From NCBI GenBank assembly GCA_013298145.1, contig JAAFJO010000002.1, positions 682,001-746,000 on the forward strand: 64,000 nt of DNA. Direction: 5' to 3'. Below, piece by piece: positions 1-9,095 of the stretch (within the stretch, counting starts at the first letter, position 1; each line of letters begins with the position of its first letter). Below the pieces are notes generated by a model that saw only the letters and a list, made by a program, of their open reading frames with translations, was not told the origin of the DNA and did not search any database. This DNA is from Betaproteobacteria bacterium (GTDB lineage Bacteria; Pseudomonadota; Gammaproteobacteria; Burkholderiales; Casimicrobiaceae). The position numbers were made by a program, and so were the translations under genes.

Positions 1-522
1 TACTACGGCTACATGTGGGCGCACCCTGGCAAGAAATTGCTTTTCATGGGGCAAGAGTTTGCGCAGTCGACTGAGTGGAACCACGACTGGGAACTTCCGT
101 GGCACGAAGCAAGCGAGACGCGTCACGCGGGTGTCGCTGCGCTGATTCGCGACCTCAACAGCTTCTATCGCGCACATGCAGCGATGCATGCGCTCGATTG
201 CGATTCACGCGGTTTCGAATGGATCGCGGTGGATGACGCCGATCAGTCAGTGCTCTCGTGGATTCGTCGTGACGAGGCGGGAAATGAAGTGATTGCCGTG
301 TGCAATTTCACTCCGGTGCCGCGTAACGATTACCGCCTGGGTGTGGCTGAGTCTAGCCAATGGGTTGAGGCGCTCAACACCGATGCCACGAAGTACGGCG
401 GGAGCGGTGTGTCCAATGGTGTGACACCGATGGTTGCGAAAAAGCTTTCGAGCCACGGAAAATCGCATTCGATTTCGATCACGGTGCCGCCGCTATCGAC
501 AATCTACTTGGTGCGTCAGTGA
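1..522 (+). CDS. glgB: 1,4-alpha-glucan branching enzyme GlgB, C-terminal fragment
   Basis: The frame is open from the first base, so the 5' part lies outside the window; 173 codons remain of an enzyme that is usually 620-730 residues. The stretch HPGKKLLFMGQEFAQ is the conserved end of the GlgB catalytic barrel, and the rest matches the all-beta C-terminal domain. GlgB (GH13) cuts alpha-1,4 glucan and rejoins the piece by an alpha-1,6 bond during cytosolic glycogen synthesis. Its TGA stop overlaps the GTG start of glgX (GTGA), which indicates translational coupling in one glycogen operon. Confidence 0.95.
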   Translation, partial: YYGYMWAHPGKKLLFMGQEFAQSTEWNHDWELPWHEASETRHAGVAALIRDLNSFYRAHAAMHALDCDSRGFEWIAVDDADQSVLSWIRRDEAGNEVIAVCNFTPVPRNDYRLGVAESSQWVEALNTDATKYGGSGVSNGVTPMVAKKLSSHGKSHSISITVPPLSTIYLVRQ

Positions 523-2558
523 ACGAATTGCAACTTGAACCCTCGCGCACGTCCGCTTTCGGCGCGCAGGTATTCGACGATGGCGTGAACTTCGCCATCT
601 GGTCGGACCATGCGGACAAGATTGAACTTTGTGTGTTCGATGAGCGAGGTGAAACCCGCTACCCGCTTCACAACGCAGGCGACGACGTATTTGCCGGGTT
701 TTTGCGCGGTGCGCGGCCGGGGCTCGTCTACGGCTATCGAGCGCATGCCAACAATCTTCACGATTCCGGGCAGTGCTTCAATCCGAGCAAACTGCTGCTT
801 GATCCCTATGCGCGCGAAATCGTTGGCAGCCACACTTGGGACGCACGTCACTCAGCGCGTAATTTCGATGACAACGCCGAAATCGCGCTCAAAGCGCGCG
901 TAGCGGAGCCGTTGCCGAGCGTGCTTCGACCGCCGCTGCAGCGCGATGATGAAGTCGTGCTCTACGAGATGCATGTGAAGGGTTTTTCGAAGCTTAATCC
1001 GCGAATTCCTGAGGCGATTCGAGGGACGTACCCGGCTCTCGCGCATGAGGCGTCGATTGCCTATCTGAAGCGCTTGGGCGTCACCACGGTCTCGCTGTTG
1101 CCGGTTCAGTATCACCTTGATGAACCGTTCCTCGCGGCAGCGGGTAAATCGAATTACTGGGGCTACAACACGATTGGTTTCTTCGCCCCCGATCCAGTGC
1201 TTTCGGCGACCCCCGACGACCCGACCGCGACCGTCCATGAGTTTCGCGCCATGGTGGACAGGCTGCATGCCAATGGCCTCGAAGTAGTCATCGACGTGGT
1301 TTACAACCACACCCCCGAAGGTGATGAACAAGGCGCGTGTCTTAGCTTTCGCGGGCTCGATCAGCCGAGCTGGTATCGCATGCAACCCCATGCGCGCGCG
1401 CATTGTGAGAACTTTACCGGCTGCGGGAATACGCTCAACGTTCATCACCCGCGCGTGACGCAATTCGTGCTCGACAGTTTGCGCTATTGGGTAGAGACGA
1501 TGGGCGTCGATGGCTTCCGATTTGATCTCGCGCCGGTCCTCGGCCGCACGCCACATGGCTTCGATCGCAATGCGCCTTTTTTCGTCGCACTCGCGCAGGA
1601 CCCAGTGCTTTCGCAAGCACGCATGATTGCCGAGCCGTGGGACATTGGGCCGCACGGCTATCAGGTGGGCCACTTCCCCGCAGGGTTCTGGGATTGGAAC
1701 GATAAGTTTCGCGACAGCGTGCGCCGCTACTGGCTCGGTGAGCGCTTTGGCAGCGGCACCACGAGGGGTGAGCTCGCGCAACGGCTCACTGCGTCCTCGC
1801 ATCTCTTCCGCCATCACCGGCACCGCCTGCCTGCTGCGTCAGTGAACTACGTGAGCGTGCACGACGGTTTCACGCTCACCGATATGGTGAGCTACAACGA
1901 GAAACACAACCTTGCCAACGGCGAAGACAATCGTGACGGTCGCGATCAAGAGCCGTCGTGTAATTTTGGAGTCGAAGGTGCGAGTGACGATTCGCAGATC
2001 AACGAAACACGCGCGTGTGTGAAGCGGGCCATGCTCGCCACGCTCGCCTTCGCGCAAGGCACGCCGATGCTCCGCGCGGGCGACGAAATTGGTGTCACGC
2101 AAAACGGCAATAACAATCCGTATTGTCAGGACAATGCAATCACCTGGCACGATTGGGCGCGGGCGGATGACTCGCTCTTCAACTATGTGGCTACGCTCTT
2201 TGCGTTACGAAGAGACGAGCCGCTGCTGCGCTGGCCGCGCTGGTTCGGCCATCATTCGCATACGCCCAAGTTGCGCTGGCTTTCTGCGGCGGGGCACGAG
2301 CTCAACGAATCGAGTTGGCATGATCGAAACGACTTGGCGTTTTCGCTCACGATCGATGCGGGGGATCGCGCCGTCTTGCTCTGTATGAATCCGGGGAACG
2401 TTCCCCTCTCATTTGTCGTGCCGCGGCCGAGCATGCCTGGCGAATGGATCACCTTGCTTGATTCTTCCTTGAGCGCGCTCACTCCCTCACGATTTCATTC
2501 TCACATCGATATTCCGGCGAGAAGTTTGCTGCTCGCTCGTATTGAGTCCAATCCATGA
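519..2558 (+). CDS. glgX: glycogen debranching enzyme GlgX
   Basis: A 679-residue GH13 isoamylase-type enzyme that hydrolyses alpha-1,6 branches of glycogen limit dextrins in the cytosol. An N-terminal CBM48-like domain (about residues 10-100) precedes the barrel. The nucleophile is D336 in GFRFDLAPVLG, the general acid is E372 in IAEPWD, and the SVHDGFTLTDMVSYNEKHN block is diagnostic for GlgX/TreX. Full length for the family. The GTG start overlaps the glgB stop, and the stop overlaps the malQ ATG (ATGA), so glgB-glgX-malQ form one coupled unit. GlgX products are short maltodextrins, the substrate of the next gene. Confidence 0.96.
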   Translation: MNELQLEPSRTSAFGAQVFDDGVNFAIWSDHADKIELCVFDERGETRYPLHNAGDDVFAGFLRGARPGLVYGYRAHANNLHDSGQCFNPSKLLLDPYAREIVGSHTWDARHSARNFDDNAEIALKARVAEPLPSVLRPPLQRDDEVVLYEMHVKGFSKLNPRIPEAIRGTYPALAHEASIAYLKRLGVTTVSLLPVQYHLDEPFLAAAGKSNYWGYNTIGFFAPDPVLSATPDDPTATVHEFRAMVDRLHANGLEVVIDVVYNHTPEGDEQGACLSFRGLDQPSWYRMQPHARAHCENFTGCGNTLNVHHPRVTQFVLDSLRYWVETMGVDGFRFDLAPVLGRTPHGFDRNAPFFVALAQDPVLSQARMIAEPWDIGPHGYQVGHFPAGFWDWNDKFRDSVRRYWLGERFGSGTTRGELAQRLTASSHLFRHHRHRLPAASVNYVSVHDGFTLTDMVSYNEKHNLANGEDNRDGRDQEPSCNFGVEGASDDSQINETRACVKRAMLATLAFAQGTPMLRAGDEIGVTQNGNNNPYCQDNAITWHDWARADDSLFNYVATLFALRRDEPLLRWPRWFGHHSHTPKLRWLSAAGHELNESSWHDRNDLAFSLTIDAGDRAVLLCMNPGNVPLSFVVPRPSMPGEWITLLDSSLSALTPSRFHSHIDIPARSLLLARIESNP

Positions 2559-4066
2559 AGATTTCGAACCGCGCCTCAGGCGTTCTCTTGCACCCGACCT
2601 CACTGCCCGGGCCTCACGGCATCGGCGATCTTGGCCCCGACGCGTATCGTTTTGTGGATTGGTTGCAGGCGAGCGGGCAAACGCTTTGGCAGTGGCTGCC
2701 GACGACACCCATCGGCCCAGGCGATTCGCCGTACCAGAGTGTCTCCGCGTTCGCGGGTTCGCCGCTGATGGTGGCGCTTGAACCATTGATCGCGAACCAA
2801 TGGCTAGTAGAGAGTGAACTAAAGCCTCCATTCAGCGAGGGCAAGAGCATTCATTTCGGTGAAGTGATTAACTATAGAAATCATGCGCTTCGCCTTAGTA
2901 AATTGGGATTTGATGCGAGAGGTTTATCAGAGGATCGCGTGCAGTTTGCACAGTGGTGCGCGGAACATCGTGATTGGCTTGATGAGTACGCGCTATTTGC
3001 TGCGCTTCATCAGGCCAACGATTGGCGTCCGTGGTGGCAGTGGGATTCGGCGCTCAAAAAACGCGATGTCGCTGCACTAAACGCAGCGCGCACAAAGTAC
3101 GCCGCGGATATCGATTTTTGGAAATTCGTGCAATGGTGTTTTGACACACAATGCGCAGCGCTCAAGCGATATGCGAACGAGCGTGGCGTTGCGCTCGTCG
3201 GCGATTTGCCGATCTTCATCGCCGATAACAGTGTGGATTGTTGGGCGCGGCAGGATCTCTATTACTTGGGAGACGACGGTCTACCCACTGTGATCGCCGG
3301 TGTTCCGCCCGATGACTTTGGCCCGGACGGCCAGCGCTGGGGCAATCCGCTGTATCGATGGGATCGCATGAAGGAAGAGGGCTACGCCTGGTGGATCGCG
3401 CGAGTGAAGCGCGCAATGCAGCTCTGTGATTTGTTCCGTATCGATCACTTTAGAGGCTTCGCAGGGTACTACGAAATTCCCGCATCCAGCCCGACTGCGA
3501 AAGTGGGCCGCTGGCTCCCTGGGCCGGGCAAAGCGCTCTTCGATGCGATTGAAGGTGCGCTCGGCAAAGTGCCAGTCATCGCCGAGGATTTGGGTCTGAT
3601 CACCGAAGACGTGATCGAGCTTCGCGACAGTCTTGGCTATCCAGGAATGAAGATCCTGCAATTCGCCTTCGGCGGCGACGGTACGCATGAGTTTTTGCCG
3701 CACAACTACACGCAAAACTGCATCGTGTACACCGGCACGCATGACAATGAAACTGCGCGCGGCTGGTTTGGAAACGTTCCCGCACAACAGAAACACTTTG
3801 CCTGCACCTATCTTGCGTGTAGTGAGCATGATTTTCATTGGGCGCTCATTCGAGCGGCAAGCAACTCAGTCGCGCAATATGCAGTATTCCCGTTGCAAGA
3901 CGTGCTGGGGCTCGATAACGAGGCGCGCATGAATCATCCGGGCACGCTCGGCGGCATCAATTGGAAATGGCGCTTCACATGGGAGCAACTGGGTTCCGAA
4001 TCGGGACGCGTGTTGCGATTGATTTCGGCGGCGAGTGGGCGCGCGCCGATTGCGATGATTCAATGA
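2555..4066 (+). CDS. malQ: 4-alpha-glucanotransferase MalQ (amylomaltase)
   Basis: A 503-residue GH77 enzyme that disproportionates maltodextrins, transferring alpha-1,4 glucan chains and releasing glucose. It opens with the family signature SGVLLHPTSLPGPHGIGDLG. The nucleophile is D297 in RIDHFRGF and the acid/base is E344 in VIAEDLGLITEDV; the lid residues TGTHDNETARGW are also present. It starts inside the glgX stop (ATGA). In a glycogen operon it recycles the short dextrins left by GlgX. The stretch around 2827-2907 is richer in A+T than the rest of the gene and is discussed under findings. Confidence 0.96.
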   Translation: MKISNRASGVLLHPTSLPGPHGIGDLGPDAYRFVDWLQASGQTLWQWLPTTPIGPGDSPYQSVSAFAGSPLMVALEPLIANQWLVESELKPPFSEGKSIHFGEVINYRNHALRLSKLGFDARGLSEDRVQFAQWCAEHRDWLDEYALFAALHQANDWRPWWQWDSALKKRDVAALNAARTKYAADIDFWKFVQWCFDTQCAALKRYANERGVALVGDLPIFIADNSVDCWARQDLYYLGDDGLPTVIAGVPPDDFGPDGQRWGNPLYRWDRMKEEGYAWWIARVKRAMQLCDLFRIDHFRGFAGYYEIPASSPTAKVGRWLPGPGKALFDAIEGALGKVPVIAEDLGLITEDVIELRDSLGYPGMKILQFAFGGDGTHEFLPHNYTQNCIVYTGTHDNETARGWFGNVPAQQKHFACTYLACSEHDFHWALIRAASNSVAQYAVFPLQDVLGLDNEARMNHPGTLGGINWKWRFTWEQLGSESGRVLRLISAASGRAPIAMIQ

Positions 4067-4085
4067 TGGGTCGAAAGATCGAGGC

Positions 4086-4115
4086 GTAGGATGGGTGGAG
4101 CGCAGCGATACCCAT
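4086..4115 (+). repeat. GTAG-headed palindromic (REP-like) element
   Basis: GTAGG at 4086-4090 is followed by a palindrome whose outer arms are ATGGGT and ACCCAT (4091-4115). A GTAG head followed by a hairpin is the form of REP sequences mobilised by RAYT transposases. It fills most of the malQ-pulA gap. An inverted copy of bases 4093-4115 lies at 4196-4218 with one mismatch in 23. No RAYT gene is in the window. Confidence 0.6.
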
Positions 4116-4147
4116 TAATCGACACTCCCTCGCACAACCAAGTATTC

Positions 4148-6979
4148 ATGCGTTCATTGAAATTGAAAACAACGTTTCGCTTCTTTGCGTGGGTCATGGG
4201 TATTGCTGCGCTCCACCCGTCCGACGCGGCCCTTGCCGCTCCTCCTCTTGCGCGTGGTGATCTCCTTCAAGCTTGCAGCGCACCAACTCACGCGACCACG
4301 CTCGCGCCAGCGAAGCAATCCATCACCGACGCGCGAGCGATTTGGCTCTCCTCTGACATCATTCAGTGGCCCCGCGTTGAGGGCGGCGATTCGCGATTCG
4401 CGCTCTACACCTCGCAAGACGGCGCGCTGATTGCGCAACAGGGCGCACGCGTTACAGGCTTCGATCAGCGTTTCGAACTCACACAACGAAACGGAGAGGT
4501 TCCTACCGCGATTGCCGAGCGCTTTAAGTATCTTGAGCGTGGCGTTGTGCTGGTTCCGGATCGAACAATTGCCGATTCGTTGGATCGCGTACTCAGCGCG
4601 CAAACCGTTATCGTGCGTGAAGACGGGAGCGGGGCCGTGCTCGACGTCACGACGCTGCAATGGCCTGGCCTGCTTGATGAGCGGTTCGCGGACGCAGCTG
4701 AGCTGAACGACTTCGGCGCTACGGTGTCGCGTGACCGCGTGTCGTTTCGCGTGTGGGCACCAACGGCGAAGCACGTTCACGTTTGTGTGTTTGATGCGCC
4801 CATGAGCCGGGTACGCGCAGTTCATCTCATGCAGCGCGATTCACGCACGGGCGTATGGTCGCTTGCCGTAGCTGCGAATACCCGTCGGCAGCCGACTTAT
4901 TTCACGTATCTCGTAGACGTGTGGGTGAATGGCGTTGGTGTGGTTCGCAATCGCGTCACCGATCCTTATTCGATCAGTCTTTCTGCGGATTCCAAGCGAA
5001 GCGCCGCGCTCAATCTCGATGATGCGGCGTTGAAGCCAAAGGGCTGGGAGCGAAGCTCTGGAGATCGAAGCTCTGCTGCGCACCGCGCGCGAGCGCGGGT
5101 GAAGCATGCGGTCGATATGTCGATTTACGAACTGCATGTGCGTGACTTTTCGGCGAGCGACGCAACGGTTCCCGTGAAACTGCGTGGCAAATACACGGCG
5201 TTTACGCAAAAGAAATCGCGCGGTATGCAACACTTAACCGCGCTTTCGAAGGCGGGGATGACCGACGTGCACTTGCTGCCGGTGTTCGATATCGCGACTG
5301 TTCCAGAGCGCGGCTGCGTGACGCCAGCGATTACGGGCAGTGCTGCGAGCGAGACGCAGCAAGCTGCAATTGCGCAGGTTCGTGATCGCGACTGTTTTAA
5401 CTGGGGCTACGATCCGTTTCACTTTAACGCGCCTGAGGGCAGCTACGCCACCGATGCGGACGACGCTCGCGTACGAGTCCGCGAATTCCGCGCCATGGTG
5501 CAGTCGCTCAACGAAATCGGCATGCGTGTTGGCATGGATGTCGTCTACAACCACATGAGTGCGTCAGGGCAAAACGAGAAATCGGTGCTCGACCGCATCG
5601 TTCCCGGCTACTACTACCGCTTGAACGCCGAAGGAAAAGTCGAAACGTCAACCTGTTGCGATAACACGGCGACAGAACATCGCATGATGGAAAAACTCAT
5701 GAGCGATTCGGTATTGCTCTGGGCAAGGCACTATCGCATTGACTCGTTTCGATTTGACTTGATGGGGCATCAGCCACGCGCTGCGATGGAGCGGATGCAG
5801 GCGCGGCTCACAAAGGCCTTGGGTCGCGAAATTCAATTCTTAGGCGAAGGCTGGAACTTTGGCGAAGTCGAAAACGGCAAGCGTTTTGTTCAAGCGTCGC
5901 AACTCTCATTAAACGGCACCGGCATCGCCACGTTCACTGATCGAATGCGCGATGCTGCGCGCGGCGGCGGGTATGGAGACGATGCAACCGGTTTGGTGAA
6001 AAACCAGGGCTATTTGAATGGTCTTGTGTATGATCAAAACGAAGCGAATCTGTCCGCGCCGATCGACGACGTTGCGAAACAGCGCTTGATGAAAACTGCT
6101 GACATGATTCGTGTCGGGCTCGCGGGCTCGATTCGCGATTACACGATGACGTCGTTCGACGGCGCCACAAAAAGGCTCGAAGAGATCGATTACAACGGGC
6201 AGGCGGCGGGCTACGTCTCCCAGCCGTCGGAAGTTGTCAACTACGTCGAGAATCACGACAACGAAACGCTCTTCGATTTCAACGTGTACAAAATGCCGCT
6301 CAGCGCAACGCGTGAGGAGCGTGCACGTGCGCAAGTGCTCGGCATTGGCCTCACGGCGCTCTCTCAGGGCATTGCGTATTACCACGCGGGCATCGAGATC
6401 CTTCGCAGCAAATCGATGGATCGCAATAGCTACGACTCGGGCGATTGGTTCAACCGGATCGACTGGACGCTGCAAGACAACGGCTTCGCGAGCGGTTTGC
6501 CGCGCAAAGATGACAACGGTGAGAAGTGGCCGATCATCGCACCGCGCTTGTTGAACGAAAAAATCAAACCGACGCCTGCGGAGATTGCGCGGACGTTTGC
6601 TGCGACGCGCGACTTACTCGCAATTCGGCAAAGCTCGACGCTCTTTCGCTTGCGAAGCGCGGATGAAATCAAGCGACGACTTCGCTTCTTTAACGTCGGT
6701 CCGCAACAGGTTCCGACGGTAATCGCGGCTGAACTCGATGGCAGAGATCTCGCCGGTGCGAATTTCGCGCGGATTATTTATCTGGTGAATGTGGATAAGG
6801 TTGTGCAACGTATCGACGAGGCGCGCTTGATCTCGCGAAAGCTTCGCTTGCATCCGATGCAAGCCCATCCCAACGCAGGTGACCCGCGTGTCCGCGATTA
6901 CGCTCGCTTCGATCCCACGTTCGGCCGGTTTGAGATTCCCGCGCGCAGCATTGCCGTATTCGTTGAGTTAAACCGGTAA
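4148..6979 (+). CDS. pulA: secreted pullulanase-type alpha-1,6-glucosidase
   Basis: From the ATG at 4148 the product is 943 residues; an upstream in-frame ATG at 4091 lies inside the REP-like element and would put residues ahead of the signal peptide. The N-terminus has a basic start, a hydrophobic core and an ALA-A cleavage site, so it is probably exported. Carbohydrate-binding/N domains occupy roughly residues 60-300, then a GH13_14 barrel with nucleophile D537 (SFRFDLMGHQ), acid E567 (FLGEGWNFGEV) and NYVENHDNETLFD. It hydrolyses alpha-1,6 bonds in pullulan or branched dextrins. A secreted debrancher beside cytosolic glycogen enzymes suggests use of external alpha-glucan as well as stored glycogen. 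Confidence 0.9.
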   Translation: MRSLKLKTTFRFFAWVMGIAALHPSDAALAAPPLARGDLLQACSAPTHATTLAPAKQSITDARAIWLSSDIIQWPRVEGGDSRFALYTSQDGALIAQQGARVTGFDQRFELTQRNGEVPTAIAERFKYLERGVVLVPDRTIADSLDRVLSAQTVIVREDGSGAVLDVTTLQWPGLLDERFADAAELNDFGATVSRDRVSFRVWAPTAKHVHVCVFDAPMSRVRAVHLMQRDSRTGVWSLAVAANTRRQPTYFTYLVDVWVNGVGVVRNRVTDPYSISLSADSKRSAALNLDDAALKPKGWERSSGDRSSAAHRARARVKHAVDMSIYELHVRDFSASDATVPVKLRGKYTAFTQKKSRGMQHLTALSKAGMTDVHLLPVFDIATVPERGCVTPAITGSAASETQQAAIAQVRDRDCFNWGYDPFHFNAPEGSYATDADDARVRVREFRAMVQSLNEIGMRVGMDVVYNHMSASGQNEKSVLDRIVPGYYYRLNAEGKVETSTCCDNTATEHRMMEKLMSDSVLLWARHYRIDSFRFDLMGHQPRAAMERMQARLTKALGREIQFLGEGWNFGEVENGKRFVQASQLSLNGTGIATFTDRMRDAARGGGYGDDATGLVKNQGYLNGLVYDQNEANLSAPIDDVAKQRLMKTADMIRVGLAGSIRDYTMTSFDGATKRLEEIDYNGQAAGYVSQPSEVVNYVENHDNETLFDFNVYKMPLSATREERARAQVLGIGLTALSQGIAYYHAGIEILRSKSMDRNSYDSGDWFNRIDWTLQDNGFASGLPRKDDNGEKWPIIAPRLLNEKIKPTPAEIARTFAATRDLLAIRQSSTLFRLRSADEIKRRLRFFNVGPQQVPTVIAAELDGRDLAGANFARIIYLVNVDKVVQRIDEARLISRKLRLHPMQAHPNAGDPRVRDYARFDPTFGRFEIPARSIAVFVELNR
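4196..4218 (-). repeat. inverted copy of the REP-like arm inside the pulA signal peptide
   Basis: The reverse complement of 4196-4218 matches 4093-4115 with one G/A difference over 23 bases. The two arms are 80 nt apart and could form a large hairpin. This copy encodes residues MGIAALHP of the pulA signal sequence, so the repeat has been absorbed into coding sequence. Confidence 0.65.
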
Positions 6980-7060
6980 GGCAGCACCCCGCCGTAGCGA
7001 CACGGTATCGCCAACGTCGCGAAACTGGAGGCGGCGACCGGGATCGTAGAAAATATCGTC

Positions 7061-7786
7061 ATGGACAAAGTGCTGTTAATTTCTGGAATGCATTGCGCGT
7101 CATGTGTAAGCCGAATCACTCGTGCGCTTACGCCGTTCGCGCAGCAAGTTCATGTCACGCTTGAGCCGCCGCGCGCCGTTCTGCGGAATCCTGATAAAGA
7201 TTCAACGCTTGAAGTTTTGCAAATTGCGGCGGCTGGTGCTGGGAACTACGAACTCGCTTGGGAAGTAAACGCCTCGCGTGCCCAACCGGAATGGAGCAAT
7301 AGCGCTGATAGTTGGTTTACGCGCTATAAGCCGCTTCTCCTGATCGTTGCCTTTCTGCTGGGCGTGACTTCGCTCATTCATTGGGGCTCACCCGGTCGGG
7401 ATGCGCATGAATGGATGAGCGACTTCATGGCGGGCTTTTTTCTCGTTTTTGCTTTCTTCAAACTGTTGGATGTAGGCGCGTTTGCACGGGCGTTTCGGGG
7501 CTACGACTTGATTGCCGAACGTTCAAACGCGTATGCGTATGCCTATCCGTTTATCGAGCTCGCGCTGGGTGTGGCCTACCTCATCCGCTGGCACCCGCCA
7601 CTCACCAATGCAGTCACTTTGGTTGTGATGGTGATTTCAGCCGCGGGTGTCGTGAATGCACTTCGCAAGCGGCAGCTGATCGAGTGCGCATGCCTCGGAA
7701 CCGTTTTCCGATTACCGATGTCCAAAGTGACGTTGATTGAAGATTTATTGATGGCGGTGATGGCGGGCGTCATGCTCCTTCCATAG
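7061..7786 (+). CDS. HMA metal-binding domain fused to a MauE/DoxX-like membrane protein
   Basis: 241 residues. The first ~70 form a heavy-metal-associated fold with the ligand motif GMHCASC (C12 and C15), typical of Cu(I) carriers. About five hydrophobic segments follow from residue ~90, with an ECACLGTVFRLPMSKVTL block near the end that resembles the MauE/DoxX redox-associated membrane family. The next two genes on the strand are the copper chaperones PCuAC and Sco, so a role in copper or thiol handling at the inner membrane is inferred; the reaction is unknown. A TAGAAAAT run lies just before the ATG with no clear ribosome binding site. Confidence 0.75.
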   Translation: MDKVLLISGMHCASCVSRITRALTPFAQQVHVTLEPPRAVLRNPDKDSTLEVLQIAAAGAGNYELAWEVNASRAQPEWSNSADSWFTRYKPLLLIVAFLLGVTSLIHWGSPGRDAHEWMSDFMAGFFLVFAFFKLLDVGAFARAFRGYDLIAERSNAYAYAYPFIELALGVAYLIRWHPPLTNAVTLVVMVISAAGVVNALRKRQLIECACLGTVFRLPMSKVTLIEDLLMAVMAGVMLLP

Positions 7787-7831
7787 CCGCAGCGCGCACC
7801 GCGACCCTCGTGTCTTCCACCCCCTCCCTTA

Positions 7832-7861
7832 TTGTGAAAATTTTTCGTCCGTTTTGATACT
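7832..7861 (+). promoter_or_regulatory. putative sigma-70 promoter for the PCuAC gene
   Basis: A -35-like TTGTGA (7832-7837) and a -10-like GATACT (7856-7861) are separated by 18 nt and lie 14 nt before the ATG at 7876. This is a consensus-based call only. Confidence 0.4.
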
Positions 7862-7875
7862 CCGAAGCCAATCCT

Positions 7876-8340
7876 ATGAAATACGTTCTCTCACTTTTTT
7901 CCGCGCTTGCGCTCAGTACGTCCGCCTTTGCGGGCGCTGATGTCAAAGTCGGCAATATGACCATCGTGCATCCCTGGGCACGTGCGACGCCAGGCGCCGT
8001 CAAGAATTCCGCCGCTTTTTTCGTGGTCGAGAACAAAGGCGGTGCGGACAAACTGGTGGGGGTGGCGGGCGATGTTGCGCGTGAAATCCAGATCCATACG
8101 ATGATCACCGAAGCCGGCGTGATGAAAATGCGTGAGATCAAGTCGCTTGACGTGCCGGCCAACGGCAAGCTCGAGTTGAAGCCGGGCGGTCTCCACATCA
8201 TGTTGATTGGCCTGAAAGACGGGCTCAAGGACGGCACTACCTTCCCGCTCACACTCAAGTTTGAAAAGGCGGGTGAAGTGAAAGTGACCGTCACGGCTGA
8301 AAAGATGGGTGCGCACGATCATTCGGGGCATAAGCACTAA
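7876..8340 (+). CDS. periplasmic copper chaperone PCuAC
   Basis: 154 residues with an N-terminal signal peptide cleaved near SAFAGA. The PCuAC (DUF461) core is clear: VHPWARATPG, IHTMITEAGVMKM and GGLHIMLIGL, which supply the His and Met ligands for Cu(I). The C-terminus is histidine rich (HDHSGHKH), a possible extra metal site. PCuAC hands Cu(I) to Sco and to the CuA or CuB site of cytochrome oxidase in the periplasm. It sits between the HMA-MauE-like gene and sco on the same strand, consistent with an oxidase assembly cluster. Confidence 0.92.
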   Translation: MKYVLSLFSALALSTSAFAGADVKVGNMTIVHPWARATPGAVKNSAAFFVVENKGGADKLVGVAGDVAREIQIHTMITEAGVMKMREIKSLDVPANGKLELKPGGLHIMLIGLKDGLKDGTTFPLTLKFEKAGEVKVTVTAEKMGAHDHSGHKH

Positions 8341-8464
8341 CCATCCTGCCTCTGCACCTGACTAAGATTGTGAGGTGGGCGCGCTGCGCGTGCCCGCACC
8401 CGCCGGCGCTTGCCGCAATTGAGGGGCACGCGGCTTTCCGACGTACCCCGCTGGAGTGAGAAAC

Positions 8465-9058
8465 GTGCGTATTTTTCTAGCGAGCTGCCTCGCCGTTTTG
8501 TTGGCCGCGTGTTCGCCTTCGTCCGAGAAGGCTACGCTCAAATTCAACGCGACTGATATCACCGGCGCATCTTTTGCGAAGTCGCTTTCGCTCAATGATG
8601 CAGCAACTAAAGTGCCGCGTTCGCTCGATTCGTTCAAGGGCAAAGTCACCGTCTTTTTCTTCGGCTACATGTTTTGCCCAGACTATTGTCCAACGACGAT
8701 GACAACGCTCAACACGGCACTTTCGAAAATGACACCTGAGGACGCAAGGCGCGTCGAAGTCGTGTTTGTGACGGTTGATCCAAAGCGCGACAAGCCGGAA
8801 GAGCTTGCAAAGTATGTGGCGGCCTTCAATCCCACTTTCAAAGCGCTTTATGGCAGCGACGAGGCGACCGCGGCAGTCGCGAAAGATTGGAAAATCATCT
8901 ATCAAAAAGCGCAAGTGAAAGATGAATTCACCTACTTAGTGGATCACTCCACGCAGATGTACGCTTTTGATAAGGAAGGACGCATTCGATTGATGATCCG
9001 TCACGAAGCGGGGGCTGACGTCATCGCGAAAGACCTCACTACGCTGGTTCGCAGTTAG
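8465..9058 (+). CDS. Sco1/SenC family copper chaperone lipoprotein
   Basis: GTG at 8465 is preferred because GGAG lies 8 nt upstream; another GTG is at 8456. 197 residues. The N-terminus has a lipobox (LLAAC), so it is a membrane-anchored lipoprotein. The thioredoxin-like domain carries the copper/thiol motif FCPDYCP and the distal histidine in LVDHST. Sco proteins deliver copper to, or reduce, the CuA site of cytochrome c oxidase. It forms a functional set with the upstream PCuAC gene. Confidence 0.93.
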   Translation: MRIFLASCLAVLLAACSPSSEKATLKFNATDITGASFAKSLSLNDAATKVPRSLDSFKGKVTVFFFGYMFCPDYCPTTMTTLNTALSKMTPEDARRVEVVFVTVDPKRDKPEELAKYVAAFNPTFKALYGSDEATAAVAKDWKIIYQKAQVKDEFTYLVDHSTQMYAFDKEGRIRLMIRHEAGADVIAKDLTTLVRS

Positions 9059-9076
9059 AACAACTCTGTCGTCGAA

Positions 9077-9095
9077 GGCCCAACGCAATTGGGCC
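9077..9095 (+). terminator. hairpin downstream of sco (possible terminator or mRNA end)
   Basis: GGCCCAA-CGCAA-TTGGGCC forms a perfect 7-bp stem with a 5-nt loop, starting 18 nt after the sco stop. No T run follows, so factor-independent termination is doubtful. It coincides with the left half of the 82-nt repeat at 9079-9160. Confidence 0.4.

Noticed and set aside
852..1823. Long open frame (323 codons) on the strand opposite glgX
   Set aside because: It is an antisense shadow of a strongly conserved gene, with no family match or ribosome binding site. Similar antisense frames under malQ, pulA, benE and ureC were dropped for the same reason.
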